64,000 bases of DNA, taken from Brockia lithotrophica (GTDB taxonomy: Bacteria; Bacillota; Bacilli; Thermicanales; DSM-22653). Every line of letters begins with the position of its first letter. Position 1 is the stretch's first letter. Position numbers and translations under genes: made by a program. A model generated the notes under the pieces. That model was not told where the DNA came from. It saw only the letters and a program-made list of their open reading frames with translations, and did no database searches. Where the stretch lies: positions 62,001 through 126,000 of the forward strand of contig NZ_RBIJ01000003.1 of assembly GCF_003633725.1 (NCBI RefSeq), written 5' to 3'. Shown one piece after another: positions 18,092-25,737 of the stretch.

Positions 18092-18820
18092 CTACTCCCC
18101 GTCCGTGCCCGCCCGCTCCTCTGCCGCGGGGGGCGCTTCGAACTTGTAGCCGATCCCGCGCACCGTGTGGATGTACTTGGGGTTTCGGGGGTTGTCCTCG
18201 ATCTTTTCCCGCAAATGGCTCACGTGGACGTCGACGATGCGCGAATCCCCTACGTATTCGAAGTTCCAAATTTCGGTGACGAGCTGTTCCCGGGTGAGCG
18301 CCCGCCCCCGATTGCGCACGAGGTAGGCGAGGAGTTCGTACTCCTTCGGGGTGAGGTCTACAGGCTTCCCGAAACGGGTGACCTCGTAGCGCTCGAGGTC
18401 GACGACGAGGTCGCCGAAATCGTAGCGCTCTCCCCCGTTGTCCCGCATCTCCTCCCGCTCCGCCCGGCGGAAAACCGCTTTAATCCGTGCGAGAACCTCC
18501 CGAACGCTGAAGGGCTTCGTGATGTAGTCGTCCGCCCCGAGTTCGAGGCCGAGCACGCGGTCCAGCTCTTCGCCCTTTGCCGTGAGGAGGAGCACGGGTA
18601 GCCGCGCGTCGCGCGCGCGGATCCGGCGAAGCACTTCGAAACCGTCGAGCCCCGGAAGCATGACGTCGAGGAGGAGGAGGTCCGGACGTTCGCGCTCTAC
18701 GATCTTGATCGCCTCCCGACCTTCTCCTCCCGTGAGCACCCGGTAGCCTTCCCGTTCCAGGTTGAACTTGAGGAGCGTCACGATGGACGGTTCGTCGTCG
18801 ACGACGAGGATCTTCCGCAC
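18092..18820 (-). CDS. phoP: Phosphate-regulon response regulator PhoP
   Basis: A 242-residue OmpR-family regulator. The receiver domain has the acidic pocket VVDDE, phospho-acceptor Asp52 in LLLLDVMLPG, and the conserved Thr and Lys (LLLTAKG, YITKPFS). The C-terminal winged helix (about 135-230) ends with RGIGYKF. GTG 18820 is chosen because GGGGGAGGACG precedes it and the receiver starts directly. It should bind the Pho box before pstS. Upstream lies the CRISPR effector operon instead of the mdh gene found here in B. subtilis. Confidence 0.94.
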   Translation of the reverse strand: MRKILVVDDEPSIVTLLKFNLEREGYRVLTGGEGREAIKIVERERPDLLLLDVMLPGLDGFEVLRRIRARDARLPVLLLTAKGEELDRVLGLELGADDYITKPFSVREVLARIKAVFRRAEREEMRDNGGERYDFGDLVVDLERYEVTRFGKPVDLTPKEYELLAYLVRNRGRALTREQLVTEIWNFEYVGDSRIVDVHVSHLREKIEDNPRNPKYIHTVRGIGYKFEAPPAAEERAGTDGE

Positions 18821-19057
18821 CGTCCTCCCCCGCCCTTTCCGTTCCCCTCCCGATCTTTCGGGGCCTCCGCGAGGCTTCGCTCCATAAGGCCCTCCCTGTC
18901 TCATTCTACCCGAAGCGGCGGTAAAAGGCGAAGCCCCGGAAGCAAAGGACCGCTTAACCCGGGTTAGTGCTCCCCCTGTGCCGATCCCGACAACGCGCAT
19001 CCTCTAGGTTGAAACCAAATTTTAAAAATCTCGCAGGAGCTCATGGGCTTGGCAAGT
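18821..19057. other. Gap between phoP and the CRISPR effector operon
   Basis: 237 bases. The half next to phoP is GC-rich and presumably carries the phoP promoter, although no Pho box or good -10/-35 pair is seen. The half next to the effector operon is AT-rich. A single motif ending GTTGAAAC (about 19011-19018) resembles the end of many CRISPR repeats but is not repeated. Confidence 0.4.
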
Positions 19058-19064
19058 TCATGAG
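19040..19064. terminator. Hairpin at the end of the CRISPR effector operon
   Basis: Inverted repeat CTCATG / CATGAG with an inner CTTG / CAAG pairing, spanning the stop codon of the last gene. A run of six T follows on the plus strand (19067-19072) and a run of five T lies about a dozen bases beyond it on the minus strand. Possible weak bidirectional terminator. Confidence 0.35.
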
Positions 19065-19963
19065 AGTTTTTTCCACAACCCATCTTTCTCAATAGACCAT
19101 TTCGGTTCGTCTTTACTTTCGTTTCTTTCTTTATAAAACCGAGAACCTGGTACCCATACGAGATCATTTTTTTTGAGCTCTCCGTTATCCCAGCCCACTA
19201 ACATCTCCCATGCTCCGTACATCTTCGAGGTTGCGGTTGCGATTGATGCGTGAGCCAAAACGCTGTCGCTTCGAACCTCTGGGTTGTTTTTTTGCAAATC
19301 TACTGGAATACCGAAAAAAATACCATCTTTAATTTCCTCAAAATACTCCCGTCGAACTCGTCCCAATCCATAGCGGGTGTCCCCACCGATAAACAGCTCT
19401 TTGGTTTTGGTTTCTAACTCTCTTTTAAGAGTGTCGTGGTCATCATCATTGAAAATGAAAATATAACCTGAAAATAATACCGGGAGAAAATCGCCATGTT
19501 TTTCCCCCCAGAACGACCATTGATTTACTACCTCGTTTTCGCGAAGAGTGCCCTCGCTTACAGTATCGGAATTGGGATCTATGGCCGTACCCATCCGTGT
19601 GGTAAGGAGCCAACGTCGAAATTCCCTATCTTTTACTTCCCGACTCCGATCTTCCCGTCGCCACAGCAATCCTTTCCCAAATTCATAGATTGGGATCCAA
19701 GCGATCCAGTCTTGATCCACAGGTTGGGCCGGAAATAGATAGCTTAAACGAGTTTTTTCGCGAAGCTTATCACCCTCACCTTTATAATTAGGCGACCCAC
19801 CTGAAGAACTTGCTTTCTTCCTGGCAAGTTCTGCGGTGAGGGCCCCCCAGAGCGTACGAGCCGGCACGTAGAGGCGCGTGCGATTGAGTTGTCCGGCCGG
19901 AGTCGTCCCGATGTATAGGGGCGCCTCCAATCGCCAGACCCAACGATACATCTTCCAACTCAT
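19058..19963 (-). CDS. Type III CRISPR RAMP protein, Cmr3-like
   Basis: A 301-residue RAMP (Repeat-Associated Mysterious Protein) of the effector complex. An N-terminal strand and turn PLYIGTTPAG is followed by PARTLWGALTAELA, the GA(L)R-type helix of group 5 RAMPs. The segment TRMGTAIDP...SEGTL at residues 122-140 matches the Cmr3/Csm4 pattern in which this loop caps the crRNA 5' handle. The glycine-rich loop LFIGGDTRYGLGRV is at 190-203. The ATG overlaps the Cmr5 stop (ATGA). Csx10 is the main alternative name. Last gene of the operon. Confidence 0.7.
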   Translation of the reverse strand: MSWKMYRWVWRLEAPLYIGTTPAGQLNRTRLYVPARTLWGALTAELARKKASSSGGSPNYKGEGDKLREKTRLSYLFPAQPVDQDWIAWIPIYEFGKGLLWRREDRSREVKDREFRRWLLTTRMGTAIDPNSDTVSEGTLRENEVVNQWSFWGEKHGDFLPVLFSGYIFIFNDDDHDTLKRELETKTKELFIGGDTRYGLGRVRREYFEEIKDGIFFGIPVDLQKNNPEVRSDSVLAHASIATATSKMYGAWEMLVGWDNGELKKNDLVWVPGSRFYKERNESKDEPKWSIEKDGLWKKLS

Positions 19964-20358
19964 GACCCGCGCCCCCCCTTGGCTTTGAGGAAATAACGGG
20001 CGTAAGAGAGTGCCGTACGCAGCAAGTCGCGGGCGAAGAGCAGGTCATCCAAATTTTGCGCTAACTTCTTCACAGCTTCCAGAATGTCTTCTTGAATGTC
20101 TTCTTGAATGTCTTCTTCTTTACCCAAACGGTCACCGAATATATTTTGGAAAAAAAACAGAGACTTATCAGAAATGGAATCTTTAGCTTCATTATACCGG
20201 GCTCTTACATATAGGAACATGGCATAGAGCCCTTGCTCCTCCAAGACGGCCAAAGCTTCGTTGAATAATTTTTCATTAACTTTTTCGATATCCGCCAATT
20301 CGCGTCCCAGCTTAGCGCATTGGATCTCCAGGTTGGTTATGCCTCGGTCCTCCCTCAT
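19960..20358 (-). CDS. cmr5: Type III CRISPR small subunit, Cmr5/Cas11-like
   Basis: A 132-residue, all-helical protein rich in Glu, Leu and Lys, with the helices LFNEALAVLEEQGLYAMFLYV and LLFARDLLRTALSYARYFLKA typical of the Cmr5 small subunit that lines the belly of the effector complex and binds target RNA. ATG 20358 has AAGGAGGAG upstream and overlaps the Cmr4 stop (ATGA); an earlier ATG is less likely. An acidic stretch near residues 85-97 is built of three in-frame copies of EDIQ (see the repeat at 20082-20117). Confidence 0.75.
   Translation of the reverse strand: MREDRGITNLEIQCAKLGRELADIEKVNEKLFNEALAVLEEQGLYAMFLYVRARYNEAKDSISDKSLFFFQNIFGDRLGKEEDIQEDIQEDILEAVKKLAQNLDDLLFARDLLRTALSYARYFLKAKGGRGS
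20082..20117. repeat. Tandem repeat in cmr5, 12 bases x 3
   Basis: Three exact copies of GAATGTCTTCTT (plus-strand reading), in frame, encoding EDIQ-EDIQ-EDIL. Copy number can change without breaking the frame. Confidence 0.85.
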
Positions 20359-21515
20359 GAACGATCTCCTCCTTGGCTTGGAGGTGACGTGCAATCGATA
20401 GAATCAATCGATTGGCCGCTATCAGGATCTCCTGAGTAAACCACCTTCACCCTTCCCATGCCCCTGGTGCCCATGCCACCGATGCCCAGGTACTCCATGT
20501 ATGGATGAGCTTTTGCGGCGACTTGGCAGACCTTTTTGGGAGTGTCCATTTCCCCGCCACCGTCCATGGTCACTTGGATGTCCTGGCCTCTCACCTTGAA
20601 GTATTTTGGGTTTTTGCAAATAATCTCCCACACCAGAACTGTCCACCGAGGCAGGGCTTCGTAAGAAAACAGGGCCCCTTCCTCCGCCGCACCTGTTTCC
20701 GGGTTGATGGAGACCGATGTGCGAACTTCCAAGTTGCTATTGACGATGTGGGAAAAAAGACGATCGGGCACCAGGGCCAAATTGTTGGGGATGCAGGAGA
20801 AGATGTCGGGAATACCGGAAGTGTCGGGAGTGCCAGATGTGTCGAGAGTACCGGAGGTGTCGGAAGTATAACCCAGGCCCCACAAGTTTCGAAACCTCTT
20901 TTTTTTGATCTTACTAATTTGATCGCATTCTCGTACTGGCAGCAGTAGCCAACCTAGGTTTAACTTATAATAGGAACTTTTTTCCATGTATACTGCATTA
21001 TCATCAACTCCTTGAACTTTCAGCCCGATCTGACGCAAAGCCATCGGGCTTGTCACCCACTTGGGACCCTCGCGGGTGGGAACGGGAAAGAGCAGGACAT
21101 GGGCGTCGGTAAAGGCAGCCAACCCGGCAAAACCACCCTCCTGCCCCGCACCCGCAGCAAAACCAAAGACGGTGCAGACCGGACAGTTCGGATAGCGGCA
21201 GTGACCGTTCTTTTGATCAAGCCCCAATCCTGCACAGTCCGGAAAATAGGGTTTTTTTCGAGTTTTGGACTGTTGTTCGGACTGTTGTTCGGACTGTTGT
21301 CCTTGTTGTAGCTTTAATTGTCGGTCTTCCTCGTAATGCATCGCCACATAGGTCCGATATACTCCGGCCAAACTGGAGCCCGGGATCTTGGGAATACGGG
21401 TTACCGGATCGCGAACGATGGTGAGGTCCACACGGCCGATGTGGGCGCCCCCAGCGCCCACGTGGATGGGATCGAGCGCGATGCCAACTTGAAGGAACTT
21501 TTGGTAACTAGTCAT
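20355..21515 (-). CDS. cmr4: Type III CRISPR backbone RAMP protein Cmr4
   Basis: A 386-residue backbone subunit expected in several copies along the crRNA. The N-terminus DPIHVGAG, then Asp30 in GRVDLTIVRD, is the loop whose aspartate cuts target RNA in Cmr4 and Csm3; it is kept here. IPGSSLAGVYR at 44-54 is the RAMP helix. CRYPNCPVCTVFG at 106-118 is a cysteine pair common in this family, and YLGIGGMGTRGMGRV near the end is the glycine-rich loop. ATG 21515 is preceded by AAAGGAGGAG and lies 14 bases after cas10. Two low-complexity inserts (EQQS at about 73-84, DTSG repeats near 225-245) come from tandem DNA repeats. Confidence 0.85.
   Translation of the reverse strand: MTSYQKFLQVGIALDPIHVGAGGAHIGRVDLTIVRDPVTRIPKIPGSSLAGVYRTYVAMHYEEDRQLKLQQGQQSEQQSEQQSKTRKKPYFPDCAGLGLDQKNGHCRYPNCPVCTVFGFAAGAGQEGGFAGLAAFTDAHVLLFPVPTREGPKWVTSPMALRQIGLKVQGVDDNAVYMEKSSYYKLNLGWLLLPVRECDQISKIKKKRFRNLWGLGYTSDTSGTLDTSGTPDTSGIPDIFSCIPNNLALVPDRLFSHIVNSNLEVRTSVSINPETGAAEEGALFSYEALPRWTVLVWEIICKNPKYFKVRGQDIQVTMDGGGEMDTPKKVCQVAAKAHPYMEYLGIGGMGTRGMGRVKVVYSGDPDSGQSIDSIDCTSPPSQGGDRS
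20812..20883. repeat. Tandem repeat in cmr4, 18 bases x 4 (degenerate)
   Basis: Four imperfect copies, about 18 bases each, with core GTGTCGGGAGTACCGGA, in frame and encoding a (P/L)DTSGT-type hexapeptide four times. Lies in a probable surface loop of Cmr4. Confidence 0.75.
21267..21302. repeat. Tandem repeat in cmr4, 12 bases x 3
   Basis: Three near-exact copies of GGACTGTTGTTC (plus-strand reading), in frame, encoding glutamine/serine-rich EQQS units in a loop of Cmr4. Confidence 0.85.
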
Positions 21516-21529
21516 GGCTGCTCCTCCTT

Positions 21530-24500
21530 TTATAGTCTTTCTTTCAATACAGCGATGTGCCAATCCAGCGTCCATCGTAGGATACCTTGCACAGCGGCTT
21601 CGGTGAGCGCCTCCAATTCTGTGCCATGCACCTCCAGATGGTGAGCCAGAAAGGCTTTTAAGGTTTCTCGCCAGAGATCGGGCGAGGCTGCCAGTTTCTT
21701 TTCTGGGGGCGCCTTCCACTCTTCTTCCAGACGTGCCAACTCACTACGCAGGCTCTGCAATGCCGTCTGGCTGGGCGCCACCCGCTGCAAGAGCGCCCAT
21801 ATTTGACGCATTTGCGTCCAATCCTCAAGGTATCGCGGGGGCGTTATGTTAAAGCGCGCGGCGGTGCTATCCATGAAGAGCGTATTCACCCGTGCCGGGA
21901 CTACCTGAATATCGTCTCCCGGCAGGAGATCGGCGACATGACGGTATACCTTACCGTACGGATGCTGGAAGTCGCGGGGAAAGCGCACCTGAGAATCCTT
22001 TACGGCTACGTACGGGTAGAACACGTCCTCCCGGCCGTCGGGCAGGACGACCGGCACGTCCCGAAGGACTTCGCGGTCGTCAACTCGGCGTCGGCGCATG
22101 CGCAAGGTCACTACACCTGCCATTTGTCTCGTTTCCACCACCATCCAGGTCTCTTCCCCGCTCGCCAGCCCGTCTTCCACATTGCGCACAGCCTCTACGA
22201 TCGCCTGATAGGGAACCATTCGCGGGAAGGCGACCACGCCCACTCGAAGGGGAAGGCGGTCCCATACCCGGGCGAAGCGCTTCTGCCACTGGGCCACGGC
22301 CAGGTCCACACATTCGGAAGCCACCTCTAACGGCACCAGCACGCGGAAGCGCAAGGGGGAGAGTTCCACGGGGATCACAGGATGATACACGCTCAGATGT
22401 GCGAAGGGTTGCCATGATCCCCGAACCTGTTTTACTGTCATCTCGCGGCGCCCTTCGGGCGCATCTTCGACTTCCAGGGATATCCTCACCCCCTGCAAGT
22501 CGGTCTGGGAGTCTTCCGGCCTAAGCCAGCGCGCCAGGTTGAAGGCCGTAACGAAACCACCGAGCTCCTTTACGTAGATCAGGCTGATCTGCCGCCCTTG
22601 CCAGCGGCCGTTGTAGAGGGTCAGATCACGCCACTCGTCATGGTTATCCGGGACCAGCAGCAGCCGCCGCACCCGCCAGGGGTTGTCGCTGCGAGCGGCC
22701 AGCTGACGAAATTCCCTCAGAAGGTCGTGAAAAAACTCTTCTGATTCTCGCCAGAAACGGTAAACCCGACCTGGGGATGGAAGTTTGCGGAAGAGCTGGT
22801 GGGCAAGCCAGGAGATGCGCTTGTCGTCGTTCAACTCATCCCAGCTAGGCGCATCTGCGCGATCTTCAACGATTTGCTCGTAAAAGGTGCGCCACAGATG
22901 TTTCTCGTAGCTGTTATTATCATCATTTTTTCTTTGAAGATTCGATTTTCTAAAGTGTTTAAAACCATCGTGGAGGTTATTCAAAAAAATATCGTCGTCA
23001 ACAAATTTCCAATTTCCGCTTTTATCTAGAATTTTTTCCTTAATTAAACCAACAATTTGGGAAAATAAAGTCTGCGGAGATATTGGATTACTAATTCGTT
23101 TGGATTCGCCTTCTTGAAATACAGGATTGAATCTCGCCCACTCCGGAATCGCCTGCGCTCGCAGGCTGTCTACGCGTTCGCCGTTCAGCCAATCTTCCAG
23201 ATCCAGCGAAAAGGTAAGTAAGGCAAGGCGATCGTTGCTGTCGGCCACTTCTTCAAACCAGATAGTGTCATTTCCCAACTGTCCAAAAATCCAGTCGTCG
23301 CGACGGTGGTGACGACGTTCACGGCATACCTCACAGGGTTTACCCTTGTTGGTGCGGTCTCCGTTGAGGCGCACCTGGCAAACGGGGCAAACGTGGCCTT
23401 GTGCTTCCGTAGGAACTCGGTGACAAATGTCCCACGGTTTGTGAATCGGAACGGCCACAGTTTTTCGAGCTTCCCTCCACTCACGCACCATCGGCACCAA
23501 GGAACGCGTAGGGCTGCTGAGGCGCACATAGGGCGGTGTTTCCAGGTTAAGATCATAGGCAAACTTATCCACTTGTTCCCGTAGCAAGGTGTTCAAACTC
23601 TTAAGCCAGGGAGCAAAAATCCGGTCGTCGTATTTGAAACTCGAGTCATTTAGACGTTGTCGCTCCAGTTCTTCTTCGTCAAACCGCTCTCCTGGTAAAG
23701 AAAACACAGCTACGGTGTTATCCCGATAGAGCAGAGAACCAACTGCCAGGTCCACTTCTACCAGCGCAGCCACTTGGCGAAAAAAATCTTCAATGTCACT
23801 CTTAGCGCCCGTCCAATCGCCAATCTTCACTGCCCGGGCCTCGTAGTGCTCCGTACCGAGGGCTACGGTGAGCAGGCGCCAGCGAGTGTTGTTTTTGATA
23901 AATGCGTTTATGTATGCTTTTTTGTCACTATCCTTATTCGGTAATTTTAATGATAATTTTTGAGCGATTTTCTTGATATTATTCTCATCCAAGAAATTAA
24001 GTTTTATATCCGGATAGATCTGATAAAGCGTTTTCAAAAGCTCTCCAGCCACCGCACTCTTGAACAGCGCGGCAGCCACGTAAGACTGATCCCAGAGGGT
24101 GACGTCGTTGTCGGGTAAGCGGGTTTCGGCTAGGGTGGAGAGGAAAGCACGGCGGATGAAAGAACCCTCACCAATAGCGCTATTTCGCCATTTCAGCCAG
24201 TCGTCGTCTGAGCCCTTGTCGGTGACCAGTTTTTGGAGTTCCTCCAACACCCGGCGGATTTCCCTCACCAGTTGTTCCCATCCCTGGGGGGAAAGGATTT
24301 CCGGCGGGTCGGCTAAGAGGTTGCGCTTGGGATGCCCCCAAGGAGAGGAAAGCCACATGTGGGGGATTGTCTGGCGGAGATAATTTGACGTCTGTGTAGG
24401 CAGGTTCTTTTCAACACCAGAGGTAATACCGTGTGCGGCTTGAAGAAGGCCCAGAAGCCCTGGGCTAGCCTTTGTATGTTTTTCGGTAAAATCGGCGAAG

Positions 24501-24757
24501 GATCGAGGCCAAGCGTCTTCGGGAATAATGTGACTACACCGCTGCCGTACCCATCCCAGGAGTTTATCCCAAGTAAAAGAGGTATTTTCCTGTTCATGCC
24601 ACTTTTTGTAATCATACTTGTTGTTTTCACCGCCGTGTTTACGCAGAAACTCCTCACGCGCCTTACCCGCCATATGGAACCAACCGATAGCTTCCATGGC
24701 CAGGAGCAGGGGACGGCAATTTCGCAGAATTTCCGCAGGAGAAAGGCTGTCCGTCAT
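21530..24757 (-). CDS. cas10: Type III CRISPR large subunit Cas10, divergent and probably catalytically dead (III-C-like)
   Basis: A 1075-residue large subunit. The N-terminal HD region reads WFHMAGKA (residues 27-34) where active enzymes have HD-x-GK, so the metal-binding Asp is missing. A treble-clef zinc site is at about 456-478 (CPVC...CEVC). The first palm motif reads LTFSLDLEDWLNG instead of the DGD(R/N)xG type, and where the second palm should have GGDD the sequence reads VELSPLRFRVLVPLE (about 797-811). Loss of GGDD and strong divergence are the published traits of subtype III-C. ATG 24757 overlaps the previous stop (ATGA) and follows AGGAGGTACG. Without the cyclase motif, cyclic oligoadenylate signalling is unlikely. 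AT-rich, Lys/Asn-rich stretches alternate with GC-rich ones. Confidence 0.82.
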   Translation of the reverse strand: MTDSLSPAEILRNCRPLLLAMEAIGWFHMAGKAREEFLRKHGGENNKYDYKKWHEQENTSFTWDKLLGWVRQRCSHIIPEDAWPRSFADFTEKHTKASPGLLGLLQAAHGITSGVEKNLPTQTSNYLRQTIPHMWLSSPWGHPKRNLLADPPEILSPQGWEQLVREIRRVLEELQKLVTDKGSDDDWLKWRNSAIGEGSFIRRAFLSTLAETRLPDNDVTLWDQSYVAAALFKSAVAGELLKTLYQIYPDIKLNFLDENNIKKIAQKLSLKLPNKDSDKKAYINAFIKNNTRWRLLTVALGTEHYEARAVKIGDWTGAKSDIEDFFRQVAALVEVDLAVGSLLYRDNTVAVFSLPGERFDEEELERQRLNDSSFKYDDRIFAPWLKSLNTLLREQVDKFAYDLNLETPPYVRLSSPTRSLVPMVREWREARKTVAVPIHKPWDICHRVPTEAQGHVCPVCQVRLNGDRTNKGKPCEVCRERRHHRRDDWIFGQLGNDTIWFEEVADSNDRLALLTFSLDLEDWLNGERVDSLRAQAIPEWARFNPVFQEGESKRISNPISPQTLFSQIVGLIKEKILDKSGNWKFVDDDIFLNNLHDGFKHFRKSNLQRKNDDNNSYEKHLWRTFYEQIVEDRADAPSWDELNDDKRISWLAHQLFRKLPSPGRVYRFWRESEEFFHDLLREFRQLAARSDNPWRVRRLLLVPDNHDEWRDLTLYNGRWQGRQISLIYVKELGGFVTAFNLARWLRPEDSQTDLQGVRISLEVEDAPEGRREMTVKQVRGSWQPFAHLSVYHPVIPVELSPLRFRVLVPLEVASECVDLAVAQWQKRFARVWDRLPLRVGVVAFPRMVPYQAIVEAVRNVEDGLASGEETWMVVETRQMAGVVTLRMRRRRVDDREVLRDVPVVLPDGREDVFYPYVAVKDSQVRFPRDFQHPYGKVYRHVADLLPGDDIQVVPARVNTLFMDSTAARFNITPPRYLEDWTQMRQIWALLQRVAPSQTALQSLRSELARLEEEWKAPPEKKLAASPDLWRETLKAFLAHHLEVHGTELEALTEAAVQGILRWTLDWHIAVLKERL

Positions 24758-25722
24758 GGCGTACCTCCTACCGAAAGCCAAGTTTGCACTTTTTTCCAGA
24801 GGGCTCCACGATCGCTTTCCTTCACTTCTCCCCCATCCTTATGGAAAGCCCGCCATTCCGTGATCTTCGCCGTCCCCCAGCCCACGGTGCGTTTGGCGGA
24901 GATACCGTAAACAGTAAGTAGGTATTCAATGGCTTCCAATAGCTTGGGAAGCACCTCTTTGGGGTCGGCGCTGAACTTCGTAGAGTCGGCACTGAACTTC
25001 ATCCCGGGCCAGGGGGCGTAAAGCAGGGAAAGGGTACCTTTTCCTCCTTCCTCATTAGGCCGTATTTCGGGCACCACCTCGTAGTAGATAGGTTGGGTAC
25101 CGGCGCGACGCTCCCGGCTGTGGGGGTTGATCACTTCGAAACCTATCTTGTTAAACCAAGTAGGATAAAACACTAGAGCTCCCTGACGAAAATTTTCTTT
25201 TTCTTCTTTTTCGTTGCCAAAGAGGTGCAAAATCCAGTCGGGGTCACGCCAGTTATCAAGTCGGTTGTTGTGCCGTTCCAGGTGCTCTCGCAATCCGTTC
25301 CGCATTCGACAAGCCCAACGCAACATGCCCTTCCAGGAGGAGGCCGCCATGAAGGGCACACCGAAGACCCGGTCTTTGCGCACCGGGTTGTCCAGCACGT
25401 GGAAGACCCGGTCATCTTTGGAATACCAAGGGGTAAGGAGTTCGAAGTCTACCTGGAGGCCGATCCAATTTAGGGAGGGTAGGTGTGAGAAATCGGGAAC
25501 TACTCCCGAAAGGAAATCACATTTTTGGTTCTTCGTGTCTGATTTCCGCGCTTTATCTATATAATTTTTACGAGCCCTCTCCTTATCTCCACCTAGAAAG
25601 AATCTCAGCGAAACCTCATCTACAAATCCGCTTGCAAGACACTCGAAGGAAACCGATATTTCTTGAGTGTTGTTTATATTTTCAATTGTATCGGCAATAA
25701 ACACAAAGTAGTCCCAAGTCAT
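24754..25722 (-). CDS. Type III CRISPR RAMP protein, Cmr6-like
   Basis: A 322-residue RAMP. After a leader of about 90 residues comes the group 7 pattern: FELLTPWYSKDDRVF, then VFGVPFMAASSWKGMLRWA at 119-137 (the GxPxxxxSSxKGxxR helix of Cmr6/Cmr4/Csm3), and near the C-terminus YGISAKRTVGWGTAKI, the glycine-rich loop. It precedes cas10 with an ATGA overlap. Cmr6 caps the 3' end of the crRNA in type III-B, and a similar role is likely. AAGGAGGAAG precedes the ATG. The assignment to Cmr6 rather than another RAMP group is moderate. Confidence 0.7.
   Translation of the reverse strand: MTWDYFVFIADTIENINNTQEISVSFECLASGFVDEVSLRFFLGGDKERARKNYIDKARKSDTKNQKCDFLSGVVPDFSHLPSLNWIGLQVDFELLTPWYSKDDRVFHVLDNPVRKDRVFGVPFMAASSWKGMLRWACRMRNGLREHLERHNNRLDNWRDPDWILHLFGNEKEEKENFRQGALVFYPTWFNKIGFEVINPHSRERRAGTQPIYYEVVPEIRPNEEGGKGTLSLLYAPWPGMKFSADSTKFSADPKEVLPKLLEAIEYLLTVYGISAKRTVGWGTAKITEWRAFHKDGGEVKESDRGALWKKVQTWLSVGGTP
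24964..25005. repeat. Tandem repeat in the cmr6-like gene, 21 bases x 2
   Basis: Two copies, with four differences, of a 21-base unit starting GTCGGCGCTGAACTTC, in frame, giving KFSADST and KFSADPK in a loop before the C-terminal RAMP strand. Confidence 0.7.
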
Positions 25723-25737
25723 GTGTCTTCCTCCTTG

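Noticed and set aside
18995-19022. A possible single CRISPR repeat ending GTTGAAAC near the effector operon
   Set aside because: Only one copy is present and no spacer-repeat pattern surrounds it; a motif of this length occurs by chance.
19837-19963. Naming the last effector gene csx10 or cmr6
   Set aside because: The TRMGTAID...SEGTL loop and glycine-rich loop fit the Cmr3/Csm4 group better, although Csx10 cannot be excluded without a profile search.
20082-21302. Short tandem repeats in cmr4 and cmr5 as a CRISPR array
   Set aside because: Units are 12-18 bases without spacers, and all are in frame within protein genes.
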